From Aureococcus anophagefferens (Eukaryota; Sar; Pelagophyceae; Pelagomonadales; Pelagomonadaceae), in assembly GCF_000186865.1 (NCBI RefSeq), contig NW_008705586.1:436598-500597 (forward strand): 64,000 nt of DNA. The letters are read 5' to 3'. The notes beneath the pieces were generated by a model. It did no database searches, was not told where the DNA came from, and saw nothing but the letters and a program-made list of their open reading frames with translations. Positions 29,132 to 39,708 of this stretch are shown piece after piece; the first letter of the stretch is position 1; the number at the start of each line of letters is the position of its first letter. A program made the position numbers and the translations under genes.

Positions 29132-30312
29132 ATGGCAGCCCTCGGCGCGTACAAGGTCAAGGGCAAGAAGGGCACGATCTGCCGCGCGGGCGTCGAGACG
29201 GACACGGCCGAGGTCTGCGTGCTCAAGAAGGACGCCCGGGTCGTGGCCGTCGCGGAGGCGCTCAACGCCAAGGGCGACGTGCGCCTGCGCCTCCAGCGGC
29301 CCGTGCGCGGCTGGGTGAGCCTGAAGACGCTCGTCAAGGTCGACGACGAGAGCCTAAACTTCCCGAAGGCGCGGACCGGCGGCGAAAACGTAAAACCCGC
29401 GGACTGGCCCATGGTCAACGTGCCCGGGGATCTCATCGAGACGTGCCAGAAGTGGCTCTGCCTCTTCAAGAGCCTCGACGAGTGCAAGTTCCAGGCGAAA
29501 CCCCTGCCCCGCTGGTTCCTGCCGTCGCCGCCGGCGACGCAGCGGTCCTACTTCGACTCCATGGGCGCCCTGTCGCCGCCCGCGAACCCATCGGGCTTCA
29601 AGAAGCCGTTAATCGGCCCGCGCTGCGGCGACGCGCTGCCGCCGGCGGACTCCCTACCACCCTCGACGCCGGCGCGCTACCGCGCCGGCGCCGTCGTCTG
29701 CGGCGCCGGCGCGCCGGCGTGCTTCGTCGACGGCCTGATCGCCGACGACGACCCGGTCTACGCGTCGGTGTGGAAGGACCGGGGCCTCCCCGCGGCCGTC
29801 AAGTGCGTCTTCGACCCCTGGTCCGGCGCCATGCTGCCCGTCGCGTCGTCCTTCGTCAACGGCGCGGGCAAGGCGGCGGCGCGCGGCGTCGACCTGCGGC
29901 TCTTCTACGACGACGGCGCCGAGGCCGTGCAGGGCTGCCTCCGCTTCGGGCCGGGCGCGCAGGGCGGCCGCGACGCGTCGTTGATCGTCGACATGATCCA
30001 CGGCGGCTGCATCGAGACGTGCCTCCACGAGTGCATGCTCGAGGCTTTGAAGCTCGGCGAGGACCCGGAGGCCGCCTCGTCGACTTCCGCGCGGAGATCA
30101 AGCTGCCGCACCGCCAGGACGAGACGTACCGCGTCGAGGCCGTCTGCCGGCTGCCGGAGAAGGGCGACGAGGACGACGACGACGACGACGACCTGGGCAA
30201 GGCCGTGCTCTTCAGCGACACGGGCATGAAGCAGCGTCCCGTGGCCGCGACGATTTTCGAGAGACTGTTGACCGGGAAGACGATGGAAAGTCGTCACCGT
30301 AATGCTTGGTAG
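29132..30312 (+). CDS. Hotdog-fold (thioesterase-like) protein, frameshifted
   Basis: From MAALGAYKVKGKKG, 318 residues read to about 30084. The N-terminal ~95 residues are small beta strands (VRLRLQRPVRGWVSLKTLV). Later, VDMIHGGCIETCLHECMLEA matches the PaaI-type hotdog helix (HGG..x..DE). At ~30084 (GEDPEAAS) the homology moves to the next frame: VDFRAEIKLPHRQDETYRVE continues the hotdog strands to the TAG at 30310. One missing base explains it; total length is one short of a codon multiple. It could be an assembly error or a real frameshift. Paralogous to the next gene, three bases downstream. Confidence 0.6.
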
Positions 30313-30314
30313 GC

Positions 30315-31283
30315 ATGAAGATCCACCCGAACGCGAAGGACGTCGACTTCTTCTGCTTCGGCTCCGCGTCGATCCTCGCGGCCGACGGCGTCACGAAGAT
30401 GGCCGTGGCGAAATGCCGCGCTGTGCGCGGGTCCATGCTGCGCCACTACGCCGCGGCGGACTTCCGCTACGCGGCGCGCTTCGTCGTCGACGGCCCCGTG
30501 GCGTGCCCGACGTTCGCGACGGGTTTAGAAGACCTCCCTTCCCAACCGCCGCCGACCATGGTCGTCGCGGGGCCCCAGAAGGACCAGATCCCCGTGGACC
30601 CCAAAGTTTTCGTCGACTACCCCATGTCCGTCGGGCGCTACCAGGAGCGGGCCCTCGTCGCCGGCGACCCGCGGAAGACGTCGCTGTACCCGCCGGGCGA
30701 CGAAAAGCTCGCGAAGTACGAGGCCGACGGTGCCTTCCAGCCCTGGCTCAAGCACTTGTACGACCCCTGGACGGGCGACATGCGCGCCATGCCCTTTGGG
30801 TGGACGTCCGGGCCCGAGGCCGCGTCGATGAGAGGCGTGGACCTGCGCTACTTCTACGACGAGTCCAAGCGCGAGCTCGTCGGGACGGTCCGCTTCTCCG
30901 AGAACGCGCTCGAGGCCGTCTTCGACGGGTCCAAGGGTCTGTACGCCGTCGACTGCGTCCACCCGGGGGCCCTCCACGCCGTCATGGACGAGACGACGGC
31001 CGAGCTCATGAAATTGGACGACGACGTCGACATGACGACGATCAAGCTCTCCCAAAAACTCGCGCCGCACCGCGCGGTCGTCGGCGAGACCTACGACGTC
31101 CGCGTCGCCTACAAGGTCTGCAAGGGCGGCGACTCGCTCGTGACGGAGTGCGTCGGCGGCATCTACGACGCGGACGGCTTCGCGCTCTGCGAGAACCACA
31201 CGCGCATGGCGCGGCTCACGGCCTTCGCCAAGACCAAGGGCGTCGCCCGCACGGACAACTACCACTACATCTGGACCATCTAA
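30315..31283 (+). CDS. Hotdog-fold (thioesterase-like) protein
   Basis: 322 residues, single exon. The C-terminal part has the hotdog signature AVDCVHPGALHAVMDETTAE, then TIKLSQKLAPHRAVVGETYD and CENHTRMARLTAF, aligned throughout with the gene at 29132 (shared YDPWTGDM.., RGVDLRYFYD). The start is only 3 bp after the upstream TAG, which reads GGTAG|GCATG and could instead be a 3' splice site, so the two ORFs may be one protein with two hotdog domains. Substrate unknown; acyl-CoA is the family default. Confidence 0.75.
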   Translation: MKIHPNAKDVDFFCFGSASILAADGVTKMAVAKCRAVRGSMLRHYAAADFRYAARFVVDGPVACPTFATGLEDLPSQPPPTMVVAGPQKDQIPVDPKVFVDYPMSVGRYQERALVAGDPRKTSLYPPGDEKLAKYEADGAFQPWLKHLYDPWTGDMRAMPFGWTSGPEAASMRGVDLRYFYDESKRELVGTVRFSENALEAVFDGSKGLYAVDCVHPGALHAVMDETTAELMKLDDDVDMTTIKLSQKLAPHRAVVGETYDVRVAYKVCKGGDSLVTECVGGIYDADGFALCENHTRMARLTAFAKTKGVARTDNYHYIWTI

Positions 31284-31297
31284 AAATCACGCCATCG

Positions 31298-31747
31298 CTA
31301 TCGCGCGCTCTGGAGCGTCAAGACGGCGACGCAGCCGCCGCAGAGGTGCCAGAGCGCGTGCCAGCGCGCGTACCGCGCAAAGTCGCCGGCCTTGCGCGCG
31401 GCCGTGCCGAGGCCGTAGCAGCCAAAGGTCGGCAGCGCCAGGGCGACGACGAAGAGCGGGCCGCGGTGGGCGAGCGCGAGGGCGACGACGTAGAGCGTGA
31501 GCGACGACGCGAGCGCCTTGTCGAACGCGTGGCTATACCCGAAGCGGCCGCTGTCGAGGTAGTCGGACCAGAAGCAGGCCCAGGCCTGCAGCAGCCACAG
31601 GACGAAGCGCGGCGACCCGTCGCGCAGGTCGAGCACCGCGGGAAACGCGTAGCAGACGGCCGAGACGCCGATGAGGTGCGAGCGCTGCGTGCCCCAGGGG
31701 CAGTTCGTCTGCGACGCCTTGTTGATTAGTGTCATGAGTTTGCCCAT
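31298..31747 (-). CDS. Small multi-pass membrane protein of unknown family
   Basis: 149 residues, about four hydrophobic segments (HLIGVSAVCYAFPAVL, FVLWLLQAWACFWSDYL, SLTLYVVALALAHRG, LFVVALALPTFGCYGLG) and a final ARWHALWHLCGGCVAVL. The HxxxH pair and conserved DxxDSGRFGYSH-like loop suggest a metal-dependent lipid hydrolase or a structural role, but I cannot assign a family. The ATG at 31747 is used; upstream extension is not conserved-looking. Converges tail to tail with the hotdog gene (14 bp apart). Confidence 0.62.
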   Translation of the reverse strand: MGKLMTLINKASQTNCPWGTQRSHLIGVSAVCYAFPAVLDLRDGSPRFVLWLLQAWACFWSDYLDSGRFGYSHAFDKALASSLTLYVVALALAHRGPLFVVALALPTFGCYGLGTAARKAGDFARYARWHALWHLCGGCVAVLTLQSAR

Positions 31748-32027
31748 TATTGTTGGTCTTTTCAGCGGCTTCGTCGAGCCCGCGGCGTGCTCGAGCGTGC
31801 CCCAGGAGCGGCCGCTGCTGCGCATGCGTCGAGCGGTGCGACTGCGCGCAAGCAGCGCGGCGACGGCGCGGCTGGTGGCTCAAGCTTTTATTGCCACTGG
31901 CTCAACATCTGGTCAACCACAATTGTTGAGGCTCGCTAAAACCAACTCGACGGAACTGTCCGTCGACGCGCGGTGTCGCGCGTTGCGTGACCGCTGCAGC
32001 GCCGAAGGCGCAGCATTCTTCGAAGCG

Positions 32028-32915
32028 ATGCGAAACGCGCTGCTCCTCACATGCATCGCCGCCGCCGCCGCCGACTTTTTGCTGGTGGGTACGCAGCGCA
32101 CGGGCACGACGTGGGTCATGAGCGAGCTCGCGCGGAACCCCTGCGTCGTCACGGACGGCGAGCTCATGATCAACCGCCACGGCCACCGCTGGAACCTGAA
32201 CGCGCGGCGGACGTGCGTGTCGCTGCTCTATGGCGCCGGCGGCGCCGCCGAGGGCCGCGCGCTCTGCTCGCGAAAGTTCCGCGACGCGCTGGACAAGAGG
32301 GCGGCGCACGCGGCGAAGGCGAATCGGACGGGCCTCGCGACGCACTACGGCTTCAAGTGGATGCAGAGCGTCGAGAAGGACTGGGCCTGGCTCGCGCCGC
32401 TCTGGAAGCGGCGGCACGTGAAGCTCGTCGTCCTCCGGCGGTCGGACCACGTGCGCACCGTGCTGTCGCGCGTGTCGAACCGCCAGGAGGGCGGCAAGCA
32501 AAAATCGGGCAGCGCGGCGCACCCGGACGCGGCGACGGCGAAGATTCTCGACGCGAAGGCCGTCGCGCTGAAGACGGCCAAGGGCGAGCTGCTCAAGCAC
32601 CTCAAGCGCGTCGAGCAGTCCTACCGGGAGCTCGGCCAGTTCCACGAGAAGCTGAAGCGGGCCGGCATCCCGAGCCTCCTGACCTACTACGAGGCGCTGT
32701 CGAGCGCCGACGCCGGCCCGCGGGAATGGCGGAGGCTCGTCGCCTACGTCCTCGGCGACGACGCGGCGACGTGCGGGACGGGGACGAACGCGACGGAGCA
32801 GCGCACCTTCAAGATCCACAGCCGGCCCCTCGCGGCGCAGGTCGCGAACTACGCCGAGGTCGCGTCGAAGCTCGCGGGGACCCGGTTCGCGAAGTTCCTC
32901 GACGGGGGAACCTAG
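32028..32915 (+). CDS. Sulfotransferase-family protein
   Basis: 295 residues. A short hydrophobic start (MRNALLLTCIAAAAADF) leads directly into LLVGTQRTGTTWVMSEL, the PAPS-binding P-loop. KLVVLRRSDHVRTVLSRVSN supplies the second (R..x8..S) phosphate-binding motif. A central helical insertion rich in K/A precedes SLLTYYEALSSADAG, typical of the Sulfotransfer_1/3 superfamily. It would transfer sulfate from PAPS to a carbohydrate or protein, probably in the secretory pathway. The only start consistent with a signal peptide is 32028. Confidence 0.78.
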   Translation: MRNALLLTCIAAAAADFLLVGTQRTGTTWVMSELARNPCVVTDGELMINRHGHRWNLNARRTCVSLLYGAGGAAEGRALCSRKFRDALDKRAAHAAKANRTGLATHYGFKWMQSVEKDWAWLAPLWKRRHVKLVVLRRSDHVRTVLSRVSNRQEGGKQKSGSAAHPDAATAKILDAKAVALKTAKGELLKHLKRVEQSYRELGQFHEKLKRAGIPSLLTYYEALSSADAGPREWRRLVAYVLGDDAATCGTGTNATEQRTFKIHSRPLAAQVANYAEVASKLAGTRFAKFLDGGT

Positions 32916-32959
32916 GACGTTCGCGGGGACTTGGGGGTGTTCCTGCCAGTGGCGGGGCT

Positions 32960-33886
32960 TCAGTCGTCGCCCTCGTTCGCGGGCGCGGCCTCCTTGGCGG
33001 GCGCCGCGTCGTCGTCGTCGTCGCTCTTCCGGGAGTCGTCGTCGTCGTCGCGCGGNNNNNNNNNNNNNNNNNNNNNNNNNNNNNNNNNNNNNNNNNNNNN
33101 NNNNNNNNNNNNNNNNNNNNNNNNNNNNNNNNNNNNNNNNNNNNNNNNNNNNNNNNNNNNNNNNNNNNNNNNNNNNNNNNNNNNNNNNNNNNNNNNNNNN
33201 NNNNNNNNNNNNNNNNNNNNNNNNNNNNNNNNNNNNNNNNNNNNNNNNNNNNNNNNNNNNNNNNNNNNNNNNNNNNNNNNNNNNNNNNNNNNNNNNNNNN
33301 NNNNNNNNNNNNNNNNNNNNNNNNNNNNNNNNNNNNNNNNNNNNNNNNNNNNNNNNNNNNNNNNNNNNNNNNNNNNNNNNNNNNNNNNNNNNNNNNNNNN
33401 NNNNNNNNNNNNNNNNNNNNNNNNNNNNNNNNNNNNNNNNNNNNNNNNNNNNNNNNNNNNNNNNNNNNNNNNNNNNNNNNNNNNNNNNNNNNNNNNNNNN
33501 NNNNNNNNNNNNNNNNNNNNNNNNNNNNNNNNNNNNNNNNAGCGACGTTGAATCACCCTTTTGCTGCCCCGCTTCTTGCGGATGACACCGTCGCTCGGCC
33601 CGGAGGGCCCGCCGCGGCCGCCGCCGCCGCCGCGGTCGTAGTCGCGGCCGCCGCCGCCGCGGTCGTAGTCGCGGCCGCCGCCGCGGTCGTAGTCGCGGCG
33701 GTCGTCGCGGCGGTCGTCGCGGTAGCCGCCGCCGCGGTCGTAGCCGCCGCCGCCGCCGCCGCCGCGGCGGTCGTCGCGGTAGTCGTCGCGGTAGCCGCCG
33801 CCGCCGCCGCCGTAGCCGCCGCCGCCGCCGCCGCCGTAGTGGCCGCCGCCGCCGCCGCCGTTGCCGTAGCCGCCGAACTCGCGGTA

Positions 33887-33921
<35 letters not shown>

Positions 33922-34549
33922 TTCCGGATTCGCGGTCGAAGCGGACGACCAAGGGCCGGCCCTCGAGCGACCGGTTGTTCCAGCGGTCGATGGAGTTCTC
34001 CGCCGCCGACGGCTCGGAGAACTCGACGATGCCGAAGCCCCGGCTCCGGCCCGTGGCCTGGTCGGCCTTGACGATGCAGTCGGTGATGCGCCCAAAGGAC
34101 GCGAAGTGGTCCCGGAGCTGGTCCGTCGTCATCGTGTAGGGCAGGTTGCCCACGTAGAGGCGGCTCGCGCCGTTGAAGGGCCGCCGGTGCAGGTTGCCCG
34201 GCGCGACGTCGCGGGACCCGTCCATGGGGTAGCCGCGGTCGCCGCCGCCGCGGCGGTCGTCGCGGTAGCTGTCGTCAGATTCGTCGCTGTAGCGGCGCTT
34301 CTTCTTCTTCTTCTTGCGCCGGTCGCGCGACTCGTCGCTGTCGCTGTCGTAGGACTTCTTCTTCTTCGACTTCTTCCGCCGGCGGTCCCGGTCCTCGCTC
34401 TCGCTGTCGCTGCCGCGGTCGGCCTTCTTCTTTTTCGACTTCTTGCGGTCGCGGTCCCGGTCCTCGTCGTCGCTCTCGTCGTCGTCGCCGTAGGACTTCT
34501 TCCGCTCGCGCTTCTCGTCCTCCTCGCTCTCGTCGTCGCTGCGGGCCAT
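32960..34549 (-). CDS. Glycine-rich RRM RNA-binding protein, interrupted by sequence gap
   Basis: The N-terminus is a charged SR/KD-rich region (MARSDDESEEDEKRERKK). One RRM follows, with RNP2 SRLYVGNLPY and RNP1 SRGFGIVEF, then a long Gly/Tyr/Arg region (GGYRDDYRDDRRGG repeats). The exon ends at DGVIRKK, where a family A introner begins and runs into 485 N. After the gap the frame closes with an acidic tail (SRKSDDDDDAAPAK..) at 32960. Probably an hnRNP- or splicing-type protein. The missing part may hold only the introner and a little coding sequence, but that cannot be told. Confidence 0.75.
33056..33540. other. Assembly gap (485 N)
   Basis: A run of N between bases 33056 and 33540 inside the RRM gene. 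The right flank is the end of an introner, so a multi-copy repeat probably stopped the assembly. Confidence 0.99.
33541..33579 (-). mobile_element. Introner element, family A, partial (continues into gap)
   Basis: AGCGACGTTGAATCACCC followed by TTTTGCTGCCCC is the terminal part of family A, reading in the reversed orientation like the copy at 21854. The likely target octamer on the gene strand is GCAAGAAG, which would give a GC donor. The other end is hidden in the gap. Confidence 0.8.
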
Positions 34550-34781
34550 GGTGCACGCGGCGGCGGCGGTGCTGCTGCTGCCGGCGCGCACGACGACGCG
34601 CTCGATCTTGAGCGAGTCGACTGTCGGCCGGCTCCACTCGACACTTGCCGCGGCGCCGCGGCGCCGGCGCGCGGCGCCGGCGGTCGACGTCGCCGGGCGG
34701 CGCCGCACGCCGTCGGCGCACTCGTCACTTCACTCGTCGGCGCCGTCCTCCCGACGCGACAGCCGGGCGCCCGCGAAGCAG

Positions 34782-37700
34782 TTACCGCTTCTTCTTCTTC
34801 GCGGGCTTGGCGGCGTCCTTCCTCGCGCGCGCCTCCGCGGCCGCCTGCGGGTCCTCGTCGGCCATCCACGCGCGCTCGACGCCCTCCATCGCCAGGCACC
34901 GGTCCGCCTCGACGAGCCGCTCCTCCTCCAGGAGCCGCGCGGCCTCGATGCGCCGGAGCCGGTCCTCCTCGTCGCGCTCCAGCTGGTACTTGGCCGCGCG
35001 GAACGCGAGGTCCGCGTGGACCTTGTCCGCGAGGTTCTTCGCGCTCCGCATGTCCGCCTCCTCCACGGCGTACATCTCCTTCATGTCGCGCACGTAGGAG
35101 TCGTGCTTGCGCTTGCGCATCTCGAGGATCGCGCGCCGCTTCGACCGGCCCGTCGTCTCGAGGTCCTTGAGCTCCGACTTCCGCCGGCCCAGGATCCCCT
35201 GCGGCGACACGTCGTAGACGCGGTGCATGTTCTTGTCGTCGACGCCCAGGAGATGCAAGGCGTCCAACCCCCGCTCGACCTCGCGCGAGATGTCGTTGAG
35301 CTCGAGCTCGTCCAGAACCTCCGCGACGGCGCGCGGCGCCTGCTCGTCGGGCTCCGGCATTTTCAGCCCCCGCTCCGTCAGCAGCAATCGTTTCGCCTTG
35401 AGGCAGTCGCGCTTGCCCTCGGGGAACTGGCCCAACGCGCAGCGCGCCTTGGCGCGGAGCGCGAGCGACGGCGCGTGCGCGGGCCGCAGCGCGAGCGCGT
35501 CGTCGAGGTCGTAGATCGCCTGCCGCGCGTCGTCGAGCTCGTAGGCCGCCAGCCCCCGCAGGTAGTAGATCTCCACGGCCGCCGCGTCCGCGCGCCGGTG
35601 GGTCAGGTCGAGGTGCTCCGCCGCGTCGAGCGCCTTCTTCGCCTCCAGCAGCAGCTCCGCCGTCGCGGCGTCCGGCGGGTCCCGGTGCAGCGGCGATTTC
35701 TCTTCCCCGAGGTCGAAGTCCAGCTCCGCCGCCGACGGCGCCGCGGCGACGAACTTGGGCGCGTCGTCGTCGTCGTCGTCCTCCTCCTCCTCCTCCGCGG
35801 CGGCTTCCTCCTCCGCGCGCTTCCGGAGCTCCTCCTCCCGGCGCGCCTTGCGGTCCCGCTCCAACCGCTCGAACTTGTCGGCCTCGGCGAGGGCCCGCCG
35901 CTGCTTGGCGATGGACACGCGCGCGGCGCCGAGGTGCACGTGGTGCGATACCGTCGCCGCGTGGGGCTCGTCGACGACGAGGCGCGCGTGCGCGTCCGCG
36001 GCCGCGACGAGCGGCGCCACGGCCTCGGCGACGTCGCCGCGCTCGAGCTTCTCCGCGCCCTGGGACGCGCCCGTGAGCGTCGCCGCGCGGCGGTAGCGGC
36101 CCGCGGCCGCCGACGAGTCCTCGACGTCCGCCGGTTTGGGGGGGCGGAACGCGGCCGCGGACACGGAGAGGTGCGTCGCGCGCACCCGCAACCCGTCCAC
36201 GAAGGGCGCCAGGGCCGCGTGGACCTCGGCGGCGCAGGGGTTGTGGGACAGCGTGAGCTTGCGGAGCCTGGGCAAGTCCGCGAACTCCGGCGGTAATTCT
36301 TCTAAATAGTTGTCGTGGAGCGTCAGCACCTCCAAAGCCTTCAACGTGGCGACCTCCGCGCGGCTCATGTCCGCCGTCTTCAGCCGGTTCTCGTGGAGGT
36401 GGAAGAACTTGAGCTCGCCCAGGCTCCGGATCTCCTTGGGCACGAACCAGAGCTTGTTCCGCGAAAGGTCGAGCCGCGTGAGCTTGCCGAGGCGGCAGAG
36501 CTTCTTCGGGAAGGCGGCGACGGCGTTGTCCGAGAAGTCGAGCTCCGTCAGCGACACGAGGGACGCCAGCAGGTCGCCGTCGATCTTGTCGAATTTGTTC
36601 GACCGGAGCACGAGCGCCTGCAACCGGAACCTGGGCGGGAAAAGGGTGATTCAAGTTCTCTTCAACATGAATGTTCCGCGCGCGCGCGTTCCGGAAAACG
36701 CATCCATGCTTCGAGACCGTTCCGAGAGATGATCGCTCGTCCAAAAATCAGCCGAAACGAGTGGAAAACGGCCGAGATCGGACCCTTTGAAGTTGGGCAT
36801 GTCGCTCTCTTTTCCTGCCCTGGCCGGAACATGGAGCCGAAGCCCTTGGGGAGCTCCGCGAGCCGGTTCTTCGCAAACGTAAGACGCTCGCAGCTCCGGA
36901 GCTGCGTGATCTCCTTGGGCAGGCTCGCGAGCTCGTTGCCGTCGAGGTCGACCTGCTTCACGAAGCGCAGCTGCGCAATCTCAGCCGTGAGGCTCCGGAG
37001 CCCGTTTCGCGGCGCGGACAACAGCTTCAGCGCCCGGAGGCCCTTGAGCGCGTCGTCGAGCTTCTCGAGCCTGTTGCCGTCGAGGGGGAAGGCCACGAGG
37101 CCCCGCAGGCCCGCCAGATTCTTCGGCAGCGCCTTTACGGCGTTGTCGCGCGCGTCGAGCTCCGTGAGCGCCGTCATCTTCGCCAGATCCGCGGGGAACG
37201 CGGCGATGCGGTTGCCCGAGATGTCGAGCCTCGTGAGGGACGCGAGGCCGGCCCAGTCGCACTGCTTCGGGTCCGGCGCGCCGATCGCGACCTCGCCGGG
37301 CTTGACCGCCGCGGTCTTCTGCTCCTCGGACTGCGCGACGCGCACCGGCGCCATGTGCGCGAGGTCGTTCTTCGACAGGTCCAGCGTCTCCAAGTTCTTC
37401 AGCGAGTCGAGCTGGTTCGGCCACTTGGCGAGCTTGTTGCCCCGGAGCTTGAGCACGCGCAGCTCCTCTAATAGTCCGACGCCGACCTCCCAGACGCGCG
37501 TCTCCTGGAGGAGCGCCAGGTTGCCGACCTCCATGGGCAGCTCCACTAACACGTTCTCGCAGAGGTCGAGCTCCTCGAGCGCGCCGAGCTGCCAGAGGTG
37601 CGCGGGGAACCACGCGATGCGGTTCTTTGATGCTCTTAGAACTCGTAACTTGTCGAGGTCCTGGAGCTCGCGCGGGAACGTCCGCAGCCGGTTGCCCGAC

Positions 37701-38725
37701 ACGTCGAGCACCTCCAGGTTAAAGAGCCCGCCGAAGTCCTTCTGCAGGCGGCTCAGCCGGTTGTCCGACACGTCGAGCTCCGTGAGCGTCTCGATCGACA
37801 GCGCGCGGAACGTCACGCGCGGCAGCCCCAGCCCGCCGAGCTTCAGGATCGTCGCGCCGCGCGGGTCGTCCTCCGCCGCGTCCACGAGGCGCTGGGACTT
37901 CGACCGCGGCCACTCGCGCGGCATGAGCGACCTGGGCAGCAAAAGGGTGCGAAATTCCCAACTTCAAAGGGCTCCTATCTCGGTCGTTTTCCGCTCGTTT
38001 CGGCTGATTTTTGGACGAGCGATCATCTCTCGGAGCGCTCACGAAGCGTGGGCGCTGTTTCCGGAACGCGCGCGCGCGGAACATTCACGTTGAAGCGACG
38101 TTGAATCACCTTTTTGCTGCCCTGTGAGCGACGCGTCGTCCGAGTCGCCCCGCGAGTCGTCCTCCTCGCTGTCGTCGCCGTCGACGACGCTCTCCTCGTC
38201 GCTCTTCGCACCCGCCGACGCGTCGGAGAGCTCCGAGTCGGCGACCTCCGACCGGTCGTCCGCGAGGAGCCGCCCGTCGCCGCCCACGAGCCGCCCCTCG
38301 TCGATGTCCTGGCTGCCCAACACCAAAGGCTTCGACCAGGACGTCTCGCCCGTCTGCGCGTTGTAGTAGTAGTAGGTCCCCGTCTCCTCCTCGTAGACCT
38401 TGGAGAAGACCTTGGCGATGCGCCGCCGCACGACGCGCATGAACTTGAGCCGCCGCCACGCGCTCTGCACCAATATTGCGGCCTGCTCGTCCGTGAACGT
38501 CGGCGCGACGTCGTCGAGGTCGCGCCACATGAGGGGCGCGGGCCGCTTCCAGATGGCCTGGTCGTCGACGACGTTGTAGTAGTAGTAGCGCGCGCGCACG
38601 GGGTCGAAGATCTTCTCCCACTTCTCCGCGACCATGGCGTAGGCGACGTCGCGGGCGAACATGCGCCGCGCCATGGCCTGGACCTTCGTCGAGGCGGCGT
38701 CGGCCTCCTGCTTCGTGAGGGACAT
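34782..38725 (-). CDS. IQ/WW - leucine-rich repeat - TPR-like protein with two introners
   Basis: Inferred exons are 38725-38133, 37931-36831 and 36630-34782, phases consistent (1,180 residues). The N-terminus has two IQ-type helices, each followed by a WW-like module (YYYYNVVDDQAIWKRP; YYYYNAQTGETSWSKP). Then about 18 leucine-rich repeats of the plant/Ras-group type (LTELDVSDNRLSRL, LEVLDVSGNRLRTFP, LTRLDLSRNKLWFVP). Near residues 800-900 are TPR-like helices (YYLRGLAAYELDDARQAIYDL), ending in a long basic coiled coil and KKKKR. Likely a scaffold, possibly ciliary or cytoskeletal. Both introners lie in or just before the LRR region; splicing restores ..DASLMPREW.. and ..GSMFRLQALV... Confidence 0.82.
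36631..36830 (-). mobile_element. Introner element, family A
   Basis: 200 bp, tips GGGCGGGAAAAGGG and CTCTCTTTTCCTGCCC. Target copies GTTCCGGC (donor side) and GTTCCGGT (acceptor side) differ at one base. GT-AG splicing in phase 2 keeps an LRR unbroken (SMFRLQALVLRSN). Confidence 0.92.
37932..38132 (-). mobile_element. Introner element, family A, reversed orientation
   Basis: 201 bp, very close in sequence to the copy at 21854 and in the same (reversed) orientation. Tips GGGCAGCAAAAGGGTG / CCTTTTTGCTGCCC; exact 8-bp duplication GTCGCTCA on the gene strand. GT-AG splicing joins ..DASL to MPREWPRS.., phase 2. Confidence 0.94.
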
Positions 38726-39165
38726 CTTTTGGTCGTGTTACTGTTGCTGCGCTTACGCTGCGGCTGCGCGCGCGGCGCCGCGCGGCGCCGCCGCTGCGGG
38801 CAGCCCACACCTCGTGCGAGCGCTCCAACGGAGGGGCAACCCGAGGGCAAGGTCGACTCGTTTGGCAGATTTACCCCCGGCGAGGCCCGCCGGCGAGCCC
38901 TCTCTCCGTCGGCGACTGCATAGGAGCTCCGCCCGCATCGACGAGCGCTGCCAGCAGTTTGACAAGGTGAGTTCGCGCGACATTACGCGGGACGACGGCG
39001 GAACGAACGCGCGGCGTCGCGGCGGTCAGAACGAGCCCTCGGACGACCGCTGCGGCGCCGTGCGCGACGAGCGGCCCCGCTGAGAGAGCGCTGCGACGCG
39101 GGCGACGCGCGCGCCCTCCCCGACCCACCCCGCGCGACCAATCGACCCCCACATCCCCGCCGCAG
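38726..39165. other. Divergent promoter with probable 5'-UTR intron of P1
   Basis: Between divergent genes. GACAAGGTGAGTTCG at ~38961 carries a consensus donor (GTGAGT at 38967) and CCCGCCGCAG ends exactly before the P1 ATG, so a ~199-bp 5'-UTR intron is likely. The intron has no introner sequence. Confidence 0.55.
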
Positions 39166-39406
39166 ATGGCTACCCCGTTCGGCGAACTCGAGGGCGCGGC
39201 CAAGGAGGAGATGATCGTCGCGCTCGGCGCGCTCGTCCTGAACGAGTGCAAGGCCGAGGACGCGGAGGAGGCCGACTTCTCCGCGGAGAAGTTCGACGCC
39301 GTCATCAAGGCGAGCGGCAACTCCGTCGCGCCCTACTGGACGGCGGTCTTCTCCAAGGCCATGGCCCTCAAGAAGTCGACGGACGACTTCTGCGGCGCGC
39401 CGGGCT

Positions 39407-39449
<43 letters not shown>

Positions 39450-39567
39450 GGCGGCCGCGGCCGTCGAGGAGAAGAAGGAGGAGGAAGAGGAGGAGGAGAT
39501 CGACATGGGCGGCGGCATGGACATGTTCGGCGGCGAGGAGGGCGGCGGCGGCGGCGACGACTACTAG
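39166..39567 (+). CDS. RPLP1: 60S acidic ribosomal protein P1
   Basis: 133 residues. The N-terminal dimerisation domain reads MIVALGALVLNECKAEDAEE, FSAEKFDAVIKASGNSVAPY and WTAVFSKAMA, as in P1. It is followed by a glycine hinge (thirteen consecutive glycines), an alanine stretch and an acidic end. P-stalk proteins recruit elongation factors to the ribosome. Oddly, the near-universal C-terminus (MGFGLFD) is replaced by IDMGGGMDMFGG and an extra GGGGGDDY, so the factor-binding tip is altered. Confidence 0.92.
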
Positions 39568-39708
39568 GCGCGCGCGTTCCCCCGGTCCCTCGCTCGCTAA
39601 GACACTCCCAAGCAGACTCGAGTGCGACCCGGCTGCCCGGGACCGACGCGCGCGATCGATGGTTACTGGAGGCGCCCGCCAAGGGCGCCTCGGGCGGCCT
39701 CAGGCGGC

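Noticed and set aside
33553..34095. Alanine/threonine-only ORF on the minus strand
   Set aside because: Out-of-frame reading of the GGC/GGT repeat that encodes the glycine-rich tail of the RRM protein.
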